Source of the DNA: Babylonia areolata
Taxonomy: Eukaryota; Mollusca; Gastropoda; Neogastropoda; Buccinidae
DNA: 64,000 nucleotides
NCBI RefSeq assembly: GCF_041734735.1
Contig: NC_134878.1
Location: forward strand, 32,190,311-32,254,310
Reading direction: 5' to 3'
A program made the translations under genes and the position numbers. Within the stretch, counting starts at the first letter, position 1. Each line of letters opens with the position of its first letter. Positions 60,001-64,000 of the stretch are shown piece by piece. The notes beneath the pieces are model-generated. The model did no database searches. It saw only the letters and a list, made by a program, of their open reading frames with translations, and was not told the origin of the DNA.

Positions 60001-63000
60001 CTTGTCGTTCCAACATTAGCCTGGTTGCCTGACCAGCACAGGTGACCTTTTTTTTTTTAAATGAAGAGGAGTTGTGCAGTCCCTTCCCCACTCTCTTGCC
60101 TACCGACGCTCACAGTCCCACAGGTGCAGATACTGCCATGTGTAGAACAGCCTTGGCAGGTGCAGGTTTTTTCTTCGGAGTTCCATCTCCTAGGAGGACT
60201 TCCAGCCAAGGATAAGAGCTCCCCCTGCCCTTTGGTCATCCTCTTCTGCCTTCACAGCCATTGGGAAAGGTTTCCTCCTCCGCCTGGTCAGTCGTTGGCA
60301 GACTTCACATGCAGCAGGTAGTACTGGATTACATGGTACCAGTAGCAAGGGCTATGCCCCTGACCTGACTTGAATAATACACCTTACATTCTGCCACTTT
60401 CCAGATAAAAGATATACAGACACAGTCACAATAGGTTAGTAAAAAATATACTGTATACATAATTACTATATAACATATATGACATGAACCCACAAGTATA
60501 AAATGGACACTTTTTTTTTTTTTTTTTTTTTACATAAATACTGTCTAGATCTTTTAACTTTGAAAATAATATCATTATCTTTAATCTTCCTGATCCACAA
60601 ACTTATTTTTTTACATAATTGTGCAAAAGAACCCTTTCATTCTCCATTTTGTAGCTCAATCACAATATAAACTTTCAAACCAATAGACACTTCATCGTGG
60701 AATCTCTTTAATGTAAAATAATATATAAAAAAAGAAAAGAAAAAAAGATTAAAAATTCTTCCAATATTCATTTTGTAACCCTTCCAAATCAACACATCTC
60801 TGGTGAGCTGTAAAGAATCGTAGCACAGTAAAGAGAACAGTGGCAATACAATGTTACCATACTGCCTTTAACCTTTTTTTCCTTTAAAAAAAACAAAAAC
60901 AACAGAAGATATACCCCAGATGTTCAGTCTATCTGTATGAGGTTTACGTTCAAAGCAGAACCTCCTTCTGTTTGTTTAGAACTAAATAAAAAAAAAATCA
61001 TAAATGAGATCACACATATACACACACATTTACCTCCAGCATCATGAACCAACTTGCACAGCTTGCTTCTGCAAAGTAAATCAATCATAAAGAAGATTAA
61101 TGACAATTTCTACAATAATCCGCACAGCACCTGAAAAAAACAAAAAAACACCCTCAAAGGCAAACATGCAAGCTAAAAACACTGACCAAACAATGACTAT
61201 ATTTCTATACATGTCTGTGTAATTATACTTGTGAGCAGATGTAATTAAGTATGTCTGTAAAAGATATTTGAGCACGTAAAATGATGTATGCATACAGAGC
61301 ACCTAGAGCAGATTTCTGGATAGTGTGCTATATAAGTATCCATTATTATTATTATTATTCATACAGGTTAAAACATACTGAATGTAAAAAAAAATCCACT
61401 TATTCTTAAATATAAACAAAAGTTTAAATCATAAACATAACATATAAACTTGCATTCCAATCATTTATTTAGACATGCTATTACATACAAGTACATAAAT
61501 TTGCAATCCAGTCATACTCAAATAACTGACAAATAATTCGGAATAATATATAAAAAATTTTTAAAAATGAAAGAAAAACATTCAAACAAAAAGTGAACAT
61601 GAAATAAAAAGAAAAAATGAAACACTTGACAATTTAACTGAGTAAAGAGAATGAAAAATGATAACAAAAGTAATAACACCTGACCATCATTCATTCATGT
61701 TTTTTAATAACAGTATTTTTCTGCTTCACACCTCCAACCCTTCCATTCCTTGAATTCTAATTCACAACTATTAAACAACACTGTACAAATGTTAACTGCA
61801 CAAATTTTCCAAGATAAAAACAAATGAATATCTATAAAATAAAATTAAATAAAAATAAAAAAACTATTAAGACTATATGATTTCTTTTCTTAAACTACTT
61901 TACATGAATATAATATTTCATGAATATACTGTATCATATTCCATTTTGTCATGACAGATTTCTCTGTGTCAAGTTCAGGCTGCTCTCCCAGTCAGATACA
62001 TCAAAACATATTACACAAATAACTCTCTCATTAAATAATACAGTAGGAGCTCTTGAGAATCAGAATATCACTTGGCTGGTACTTTTTCCATACAAATCAT
62101 AAGAACGTTAGAAATTAGTCAGACTCAAAGAGGAAGGGGAAAGAATTTGTCCATTTGTTATAAGTGTAATTTTTTTTAAACCAATCAAGTGCATATATTA
62201 CATTGTTAAAAATCAAAACAAAAAAAACCTTGTCAATACAACCATGAAATAACTAAAACACTCTAAATACAAACATTCTGATGTTTTATACCAACTTGTG
62301 ACACAACTACCCATGCAATGATTGTTAGTTTTCATTTTAAGATTTCAGTCTGAACATATACACTTTTCTTGAATATTCTGTATGTAAATTTCTTTTTTCT
62401 CTTTCACTGCATCATCAGTAGGTTCGAAACTGTAAATAATGGGAAAGTGAATATTACAAAACAAGAACAGGGGCAACCCCTGGCATGCATTTACACTGCA
62501 AAACACTCACATATTTGTTTTTAGAAATCCTGTCTGTAAAAATCTCTCTTTCACTGAGGTATCAGCGAACTCATAGACGATGTTAAGTTTGTTCAAAACC
62601 TTAAAAAGAAAAGAAATAAAACATAAGCACACTCTGTGGAGGATAAATTGTTGATGCTTTAGAGACTGTAGAAAGTACAGGAAAAAACAACAAAAGAACT
62701 ACATTTAAAACGCAAATGAATACTACTACAGTAGACTGTCACGACAGTTTCAATAATTTCAGCTGCTTATTCAGGATGACAGCTTAAAAAGAGTGAAAAC
62801 AAATGCCAGTGGTTCACAGTTGACCATCTATTTAAAATTCAAACTAATGTAATACAAAATAGGTACTTGAGCATATGAGTCCCTTTGTCAGACAACCTGA
62901 AAACAGGGCAATGTGTTTACTATCTTAAAAAGTTTACAGAATAAGAAACTCATACTGGCCAATATGGCACACAAACATTAATAAATAATGGTAAAATTAT

Positions 63001-63906
63001 GCTGTAAAACTTTCACATCTTGTCAAATGAAATGCAACTTATTGGTCCTTCATTCAAACACATTCAAATCACATCTGAAAAATCATCACAAGTTAAATCA
63101 ATAATGAGACTTACTTCTATTCTGTACTGAACATTAAAGCTGTCACTCAGGATGACACCAATGGACAAATCTGTAATACGAGTTGCAGCGCAGCTGCTTG
63201 CTGCAAAGAAAACAATCATGAACATCTGAAAAATTCAAATTCATTACAACACCCAGTTTGTACAATTACAGTGCACAAAGACATACACCCACATAAAAAA
63301 AGACCAATAAAGTCTGCAAAATGTTCACAGTCATACAGATGAGACAATAAACTGAGGTCCCGTGTGCAGCATACACTCTGCACATGTAAAAGAACCCACG
63401 GCAACAAAAGGGTTGTCCTTGGCAAAATTCTGTAGAAAAATCCACTTCGATAAGAAAAACAAACAAAACTGCACACAGAAAAAAATACAAAAAAAAATGG
63501 GTGGCGCTGTCAGTGTAGTGACGCGAGAGCTCCCTGTGGATAGCAGCCTGAATTTCACACAGATAACTCTGTTGTGACAAAAAAAGAGAAAGAGAATACA
63601 ATATCACAGTAGTCACTGTCTGAACATTGTTTTTAATCACTGAATATCATTTCACATGAACATACACAGCCATCTTTCAAGATGATCTATCACAAAAAGT
63701 ACTTACATTTTTCTCCATGCTCACTTGCTGCCTGTTGGAATAAAAAGGAATCTATTCACAATTATCCCTGTCATATACAACCACCTTTACAGATGAATAT
63801 TTGAGCAAGTATGGCACCGAGTCCAAAGTCAACAACACTTCTTTGATAAAAACACATACCACTAAGTATGTCACCAATCTGGACACAAATATCATTGGAC
63901 CAGAGC
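30821..63906 (-). CDS. SYCP2: Synaptonemal complex protein 2 (36 exons seen; 5' end lies beyond the window)
   Basis: SYCP2 builds the lateral/axial elements of meiotic chromosomes together with SYCP3. The exons encode about 1,660 codons; human SYCP2 has about 1,530. Family hallmarks in order: [62 protein letters not shown] and LHVKIFF match the N-terminal armadillo-like and Spt16M-like modules of SYCP2. A long charged middle with Lys/Arg clusters (possible nuclear signals) follows. The end is a Gln/Lys/Glu-rich coiled coil finishing SIQKHFF, like the vertebrate terminus. Nearly all exons close in phase with GT/AG borders; the joins into 52258-52393 and 32930-32996 do not. A homologue of the paralogue SYCP2L is possible, but the long middle and coiled-coil end favour SYCP2. 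About the first 150-190 residues lie to the right of the window. Confidence 0.9.
31302..31367 (-). CDS. SYCP2: SYCP2 coiled-coil exon
   Basis: Reads [20 protein letters not shown] followed by DM, in phase 0 at both ends (TTTTCCACAG acceptor, GTAAAG donor). The heptad-like Met/Leu spacing fits the SYCP2 C-terminal coiled coil. Confidence 0.82.
31721..31784 (-). CDS. SYCP2: SYCP2 exon
   Basis: Joins the previous exon by a split Gly codon and reads [20 protein letters not shown] and Q before GTAAGC. The phases close on both sides. The residues are less coiled-coil-like than those of the neighbours. Confidence 0.65.
32350..32408 (-). CDS. SYCP2: SYCP2 coiled-coil exon
   Basis: Reads [19 protein letters not shown] and ends in phase 2 before GTGGGT. 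The acceptor is TTTTTTGTTCCAG. Leu/Met/Glu periodicity fits the coiled coil. Confidence 0.78.
32930..32996 (-). CDS. SYCP2: SYCP2 exon with unresolved incoming phase
   Basis: Reads [20 protein letters not shown] then LQ before GTGGGT and joins the next exon in phase. The upstream join does not close: either AG choice near 32997 puts a stop in frame after the exon before it. A small indel or an unseen micro-exon would explain this. Confidence 0.6.
33177..33276 (-). CDS. SYCP2: SYCP2 coiled-coil exon
   Basis: A split Trp codon joins it to the exon before. It reads [20 protein letters not shown] and [13 protein letters not shown], a clear heptad pattern, with AAAAACAG-type acceptor (TTTTTCAG) and GTAAGC donor. 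Confidence 0.85.
33420..33777. other. SYCP2 intron stretch
   Basis: Intron sequence between coiled-coil exons. The frames at 33320-33568 and 33583-33903 show no domain. Nothing else is recognised until the SINE fragment at 33778. Confidence 0.55.
33778..33900 (-). mobile_element. SINE fragment (same family as 1345-1790)
   Basis: Matches the tail half of the SINE: CTCAAGGAGGTGTCACTGCA, then CTACACCACATCT and CAGTGTAACCCAA. On the minus strand it ends in ACTGAACTGAACTGAAC. The head is missing and an AATAAA-type A-rich tract (to about 33995) abuts the truncated side. Confidence 0.75.
34010..34480. repeat. CA-rich low-complexity tract in a SYCP2 intron
   Basis: Imperfect CACA, CATA and CACACATAC repeats in several blocks, with a purer CA run at about 34396-34415. 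The long His/Thr-rich frames across it are repeat artefacts. Confidence 0.8.
34559..34653 (-). CDS. SYCP2: SYCP2 coiled-coil exon
   Basis: Reads [20 protein letters not shown] and [11 protein letters not shown], phase 0 in and phase 2 out (TG|GTAGGG). Acceptor GTATGTTCAG. Predicted helical. Confidence 0.85.
35083..35330 (-). CDS. SYCP2: SYCP2 exon before the coiled coil
   Basis: Reads [20 protein letters not shown], a Ser/Glu-rich linker, then [17 protein letters not shown] before GTAAGA. The last part starts the helical C-terminal region. Phases close on both sides. Confidence 0.85.
35331..36490. other. SYCP2 intron, part before the pogo-like relic
   Basis: Holds a G/C-rich segment at about 35440-35740 with a G-run (35690-35708) that looks like an inserted repeat of unknown family. 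The rest is unremarkable and no exon is seen. Confidence 0.5.
36500..36935 (+). mobile_element. pogo/Tigger-type DNA transposon relic (end of transposase)
   Basis: Opposite strand to SYCP2. Remnants of the DDE domain end can be read: [11 protein letters not shown] (about 36545-36577, one frame), then [26 protein letters not shown] and an acidic tail to a stop at 36931. The pattern PLDxxVNxxFK ... AWxxVK ... INxFRKAG is typical of pogo/Tigger transposases. At least one internal stop breaks it (between FAKVCQ and ILTAWDR). The N-terminal half may lie in 36200-36500 but is not recognisable. Confidence 0.7.
37449..37554 (-). CDS. SYCP2: SYCP2 exon (LQPRRLF motif)
   Basis: Reads [20 protein letters not shown] and [15 protein letters not shown], phase 1 at GTAATA. 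It is acidic, then a basic-aromatic PRRLF patch reminiscent of the short conserved PRKLF-type patches in vertebrate SYCP2. Confidence 0.78.
38360..38409 (-). CDS. SYCP2: SYCP2 small exon (provisional)
   Basis: Reads [16 protein letters not shown] in phase after the exon at 40075-40264. The donor is weak (TTT|GTATCC). The Arg-Arg-Met-Phe end resembles the RRLF patch of the next exon. A different frame here gives a longer open stretch to a stop at 38218, so an alternative 3' end is possible. Confidence 0.5.
38661..38735 (-). tRNA. tRNA-like pseudogene or SINE head with oligo-T terminator
   Basis: On the minus strand the 75 bases begin GGAGCCACAATAGTGTAATG, contain an A-box-like TAGTGTAATGGGTAAGAC and B-box-like GGGTTCAAATC, and run into a long T-rich tract (38640-38660). 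The ends do not pair as an acceptor stem and the anticodon stem is poor, so it is not a working tRNA. Confidence 0.5.
38740..40074. other. SYCP2 intron with possible piggyBac-type ends
   Basis: TTAACCCC at 38887 and GGGTTAA ending at 39861 could be the ends of a TTAA-targeting element of about 970 bases, but similarity beyond the first few bases is not evident. A frame at 39079-39321 with a Lys/Glu/Asp-rich end has no recognisable domain. Confidence 0.3.
40075..40264 (-). CDS. SYCP2: SYCP2 exon with basic cluster
   Basis: Reads [20 protein letters not shown] ... [20 protein letters not shown] and KRAGLVS. KRKRK is a candidate nuclear-localisation patch. Phase 0 in, phase 1 out at GTATGT. Confidence 0.82.
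40265..41142. other. SYCP2 intron
   Basis: No exon, transposon or repeat that I recognise. Confidence 0.5.
41143..41256 (-). CDS. SYCP2: SYCP2 exon
   Basis: Reads [20 protein letters not shown] and [18 protein letters not shown], phase 0 at both ends (GGTTTCAG acceptor, GTATGT donor). Ser-rich, low-conservation middle region. Confidence 0.78.
41361..41392 (-). CDS. SYCP2: SYCP2 micro-exon
   Basis: Thirty-two bases reading [11 protein letters not shown] across the upstream split codon, with TTTTGCAG acceptor and GTAAAA donor. Phases fit both neighbours. Confidence 0.72.
41940..42072 (-). CDS. SYCP2: SYCP2 exon
   Basis: Reads [20 protein letters not shown] and then [20 protein letters not shown], phase 0 in and phase 1 out at GTAACT. 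Polar, Ser-rich middle region. Confidence 0.8.
42519..42663 (-). CDS. SYCP2: SYCP2 exon
   Basis: Split Met codon, then [40 protein letters not shown] and SLEVDLEE before GTGAAA. Partly helical. Phases close on both sides. Confidence 0.82.
42664..43270. other. SYCP2 intron
   Basis: No exon, transposon or repeat that I recognise. Confidence 0.5.
43271..43332 (-). CDS. SYCP2: SYCP2 small exon
   Basis: Reads [20 protein letters not shown] in phase 0 and ends in phase 2 before GTAAGG. Acceptor TTGTGCAG. Confidence 0.72.
43333..43904. other. SYCP2 intron
   Basis: Contains a TTTG repeat at about 43412-43436 and otherwise nothing recognisable. Confidence 0.5.
43905..43968 (-). CDS. SYCP2: SYCP2 small basic exon
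   Basis: Split Ser codon, then [20 protein letters not shown] and R before GTGAGT. Two basic clusters could serve nuclear import or DNA contact. Confidence 0.75.
43969..45345. other. SYCP2 intron
   Basis: About 1.4 kb without recognisable exon, transposon or repeat. Frames at 44590-45313 on either strand have no domain. Confidence 0.5.
45346..45431 (-). CDS. SYCP2: SYCP2 exon with KRRRRKK cluster
   Basis: Reads [20 protein letters not shown] and TRECAVTD, phase 0 in, phase 2 out at GTAATG. KRRRRKK is a strong candidate nuclear-localisation signal. Confidence 0.8.
45983..47676 (-). CDS. SYCP2: SYCP2 large central exon
   Basis: Single 1,694-base exon, phase 1 in (GTATTGCAG acceptor) and phase 0 out (NSQ|GTAAGC). 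It encodes about 565 residues of low-complexity, charged, Ser/Glu/Lys/Asn-rich protein. Examples are [20 protein letters not shown] near its start, [17 protein letters not shown], and [20 protein letters not shown]. No folded domain is recognisable. Vertebrate SYCP2 also has a long, poorly conserved, probably disordered centre. Length of open frame and splice phases leave little doubt it is coding. Confidence 0.92.
47740..49300 (+). mobile_element. LINE relic (reverse transcriptase to 3' end) in a SYCP2 intron
   Basis: Opposite strand to SYCP2. In order: [20 protein letters not shown] (47820-47880), [16 protein letters not shown], the catalytic region [20 protein letters not shown] (about 48249-48308), [20 protein letters not shown] (48417-48476) and FADDVCLLS (48542-48568), then a C-terminal tail to about 49290. 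These are standard non-LTR RT blocks. At least one stop (after EQSIE near 48213) and frame changes (near 48415 and 48650) break it. The 5' half including the endonuclease is missing. The clade is RTE/Jockey-like but unresolved. Confidence 0.85.
49301..49730. other. SYCP2 intron
   Basis: No recognisable feature between the LINE relic and the next exon. Confidence 0.5.
49731..49779 (-). CDS. SYCP2: SYCP2 small exon
   Basis: Reads [16 protein letters not shown], phase 0 in, phase 1 out at GTGAGG, and joins the large central exon in frame. Confidence 0.78.
50143..50233 (-). CDS. SYCP2: SYCP2 exon
   Basis: Split Gly codon, then [20 protein letters not shown] and [10 protein letters not shown] before GTAAGC. 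Acceptor TTTTCCAG. Phases close on both sides. Confidence 0.75.
50234..50947. other. SYCP2 intron
   Basis: No recognisable exon or repeat. Confidence 0.5.
50948..51044 (-). CDS. SYCP2: SYCP2 exon
   Basis: Split Gly codon, then [20 protein letters not shown] and [11 protein letters not shown], phase 2 out at GG|GTACTG. This exon is needed to bridge the phases of its two neighbours, which supports it although its sequence is not conserved. Confidence 0.68.
51576..51632. repeat. (CA)n microsatellite in a SYCP2 intron
   Basis: About 25 uninterrupted CA units just left of the exon at 51679. The Val-Cys frames crossing it are artefacts. The rest of the intron (51045-51678) is unremarkable. Confidence 0.9.
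51679..51855 (-). CDS. SYCP2: SYCP2 exon, Ser/Lys-rich
   Basis: Split Gly codon, then [40 protein letters not shown] and [18 protein letters not shown], phase 1 out at GTAACT. Basic, disordered linker after the N-terminal modules. Confidence 0.82.
51856..52257. other. SYCP2 intron
   Basis: No recognisable feature. Confidence 0.5.
52258..52393 (-). CDS. SYCP2: SYCP2 exon with unresolved incoming phase
   Basis: Reads [40 protein letters not shown] and FSQSA, phase 1 out at GTAGGA. The downstream join is in frame. The upstream exon ends in phase 1 but this one starts in phase 0, so a micro-exon or a one- to two-base error lies between. Confidence 0.72.
52665..52806 (-). CDS. SYCP2: SYCP2 exon
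   Basis: Reads [40 protein letters not shown] and GQKSMAL in phase 0, with donor TTAG|GTGGTT. Acidic, Ser-rich linker immediately after the Spt16M-like module. Confidence 0.75.
52950..53104 (-). CDS. SYCP2: SYCP2 exon (end of Spt16M-like module)
   Basis: Split Glu codon, then [40 protein letters not shown] and [11 protein letters not shown] before GTTTGT. LHVKIFF aligns with the beta-strand region of SYCP2 that follows VxxWE. Confidence 0.85.
53105..53825. repeat. SYCP2 intron with CT-GT microsatellite
   Basis: (CT)n then (GT)n occupies about 53139-53194 and a short CA run lies at about 53792-53804. The rest is unremarkable. Confidence 0.75.
53826..53901 (-). CDS. SYCP2: SYCP2 exon
   Basis: Reads [20 protein letters not shown] and TCVCQ, phase 0 in, phase 1 out at [16 protein letters not shown] matches the WE-A-VTVPEE region of vertebrate SYCP2. 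Confidence 0.85.
53902..55073. repeat. SYCP2 intron with ATT and CA repeats
   Basis: AAT/ATC repeats at about 54343-54410 lie next to a piece (ATTTATATGGTGCTTTACA, about 54415-54435) that resembles the inverted tail of common invertebrate SINEs. A pure CA run of about 30 units covers about 54769-54828. No exon is seen. Confidence 0.7.
55074..55178 (-). CDS. SYCP2: SYCP2 exon (EFWLDVN)
   Basis: Reads [20 protein letters not shown] and [14 protein letters not shown], phase 0 at both ends (TCAACAG acceptor, GTAGTC donor). Matches the LEEFWIDFNLGS...SFYI segment of vertebrate SYCP2, the start of the Spt16M-like module. Confidence 0.9.
55179..56630. other. SYCP2 intron
   Basis: About 1.45 kb of A/T-rich sequence. 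A + strand frame at 55776-56000 ends in a poly-lysine artefact. No exon or transposon recognised. Confidence 0.5.
56631..56676 (-). CDS. SYCP2: SYCP2 small exon (YPCLS)
   Basis: Split Lys codon, then [15 protein letters not shown] before GTAAGT. Matches RVFTFPCLSAFL of vertebrate SYCP2. Confidence 0.88.
56851..56903 (-). CDS. SYCP2: SYCP2 small exon (DCRKFLN)
   Basis: Reads [17 protein letters not shown] and the first two bases of a Lys codon before GTAAGT. Matches DCRIFLNLVNGMLGDKRR of vertebrate SYCP2, in the armadillo-like module. Confidence 0.9.
56955..57085. repeat. (GA)n and (CAGA)n microsatellite
   Basis: GAGT, then pure GA to about 56990, then CAGA/GACA units to about 57085. It lies 50 bases from the start (5' side) of a SYCP2 exon, close enough to sit near its splice acceptor region. 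Confidence 0.9.
57086..57722. other. SYCP2 intron
   Basis: No recognisable feature. Confidence 0.5.
57723..57865 (-). CDS. SYCP2: SYCP2 exon ([16 protein letters not shown])
   Basis: Split Asp codon, then [40 protein letters not shown] and RDSYFEV before GTAAGT. Matches DAGDYELQVGIVEALCRM in vertebrate SYCP2. This is the clearest family signature in the gene. Confidence 0.93.
57945..58285 (-). mobile_element. SINE copy (same family as 1345-1790), truncated
   Basis: Shares with the first copy the blocks CAGGCCTTAAGTGCATGCAT, GGTTTATCATCTCATTCGA and AACTTGGGAGAAAGGGCAAG, plus a B-box-like TTTGAACCCCC on the minus strand. Both extreme ends are eroded. It abuts the LINE relic on its right. Confidence 0.75.
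58285..60370 (-). mobile_element. LINE relic with APE-type endonuclease, truncated in the RT
   Basis: Same strand as SYCP2. From 60.37 kb leftward: a 5' leader; [20 protein letters not shown] and [13 protein letters not shown] (about 59330-59455); [31 protein letters not shown] (about 59220-59255); and [20 protein letters not shown] (about 58920-58985), which are blocks of an apurinic-type endonuclease. [14 protein letters not shown]-like sequence and [20 protein letters not shown] follow, ending at PPTKAE where the RT would start. Such copies are often mislabelled craniofacial development protein 2. Several frame changes are present. Confidence 0.85.
60371..61033. other. SYCP2 intron
   Basis: A/T-rich; a T-run is at about 60511-60530. 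No exon or named element. Confidence 0.5.
61034..61068 (-). CDS. SYCP2: SYCP2 micro-exon
   Basis: Thirty-five bases reading [11 protein letters not shown], phase 2 in and phase 1 out at GTAAAT. It completes HDAGDYE with the next exon, as in vertebrate ILDAGDYE. Confidence 0.85.
61280..61370 (+). mobile_element. SINE/LINE 3' tail fragment
   Basis: The end GTGCTATATAAGTATCCATT followed by six ATT repeats is a 3' tail type widespread among invertebrate SINEs and LINEs. The body upstream is too short to classify. Confidence 0.45.
61371..62510. other. SYCP2 intron
   Basis: Very A/T-rich; no exon, transposon or long repeat recognised. Confidence 0.5.
62511..62599 (-). CDS. SYCP2: SYCP2 exon
   Basis: Reads [20 protein letters not shown] and LQTGFLKTN, phase 0 in, phase 2 out at GTGAGT. 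Helical repeat of the N-terminal armadillo-like module. Confidence 0.85.
62600..63114. other. SYCP2 intron
   Basis: No recognisable feature. Confidence 0.5.
63115..63200 (-). CDS. SYCP2: SYCP2 exon
   Basis: Split Ser codon, then [20 protein letters not shown] and FNVQYRIE before GTAAGT. Part of the armadillo-like module; phases close on both sides. Confidence 0.82.
63290..63570 (+). mobile_element. SINE copy, opposite orientation, different 3' tail
   Basis: The part at about 63330-63445 is the reverse complement of the shared SINE body (GAGACAATAAACTGAGGTCC, GAACCCACGGCAACAAAAGG, AAAAATCCACTT). Beyond that it carries a different end (GGGTGGCGCTGTCAGTGTAG to about 63560) and an A/GA-rich tail, so it may be a related subfamily. 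The tRNA head is missing. Confidence 0.65.
63707..63731 (-). CDS. SYCP2: SYCP2 micro-exon
   Basis: Twenty-five bases reading AASEHGEK with a split codon before GTAAGT. Small, but it bridges the phases of both neighbours. Confidence 0.65.
63860..63906 (-). CDS. SYCP2: SYCP2 first exon seen in the window
   Basis: Reads [15 protein letters not shown] and ends in phase 0 at GTATGT. It resembles the ESFVPRICSLV segment of vertebrate SYCP2, placing it around residue 170-190 of the family, so more exons lie to the right of the window. The acceptor (CATGAAG) is not strong. Confidence 0.6.
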
Positions 63907-64000
63907 CTTCATGAAACAGGGTAGAACAATAGTTACCATAACACAAGAAAATATTTAAACAATTACACATTATAAAGGACATTCATTACATGCAAAGAAT

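Noticed and set aside
58280-60370. Host gene resembling craniofacial development protein 2 or an endonuclease/phosphatase gene
   Set aside because: The motifs and the following RT linker show a LINE endonuclease; the name is a known mislabel of such elements.
1-64000. CRISPR arrays, bacterial operons, riboswitches or prophage
   Set aside because: No direct-repeat/spacer pattern or bacterial gene layout; intron-bearing animal genes and animal transposons account for the window.

Overview
The window is animal nuclear DNA, most likely from a marine gastropod mollusc (probably a caenogastropod; this is an inference). Support: genes split by GT-AG introns, A/T-rich intergenic DNA, many CA/GA microsatellites, and a tRNA-derived SINE whose tail on the repeat's own strand is a short GAAACT-type repeat, a repeat type I associate with gastropods. 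Nothing looks bacterial.

Two host genes point towards each other. On the + strand, COX5B (nuclear-encoded cytochrome c oxidase subunit 5B) has coding exons at 2072-2189, 6333-6421, 25225-25323 and 27420-27523. On the - strand, a gene I identify as SYCP2 (axial-element protein of the meiotic synaptonemal complex) runs from beyond the right edge down to its stop codon at 30821. I place 36 coding exons for it. They give an N-terminal armadillo-like module, the following Spt16M-like module, a long polar middle region (mostly one 1.7-kb exon) and a C-terminal coiled coil ending SIQKHFF. About 3.3 kb separates the two stop codons; it holds a likely COX5B polyadenylation signal, four CCAAT boxes and a degenerate GATC-rich minisatellite.

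COX5B intron 2 (18.8 kb) is mostly transposon. A CR1/L2-like LINE relic (7.2-8.3 kb) is split by a 0.7-kb element with inverted ends, and it abuts a roughly 16-kb broken Polinton/adinto-like element (about 8.34-24.7 kb). The Polinton call rests on protein-primed DNA polymerase B remnants on the + strand and packaging-ATPase remnants on the - strand. From about 10.36 kb to 24.7 kb the sequence is saturated with stretched homopolymers, unlike anything else in the window. This suggests a poor consensus there as well as, or instead of, ancient decay.

The SYCP2 introns carry a + strand LINE reverse-transcriptase relic (47.74-49.3 kb), a - strand endonuclease-bearing LINE relic (58.28-60.37 kb), a pogo/Tigger DNA-transposon relic (36.5-36.93 kb), tRNA-derived SINE copies, a tRNA-like pseudogene and long simple repeats.

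Most other open frames are simple-repeat or chance frames. I see no convincing new molecular system. The most useful leads are the Polinton lodged in a housekeeping-gene intron, the local homopolymer anomaly, the one-base shift in COX5B exon 3, the two MITE-like elements, the CCAAT cluster, and the full exon chain of an invertebrate SYCP2.
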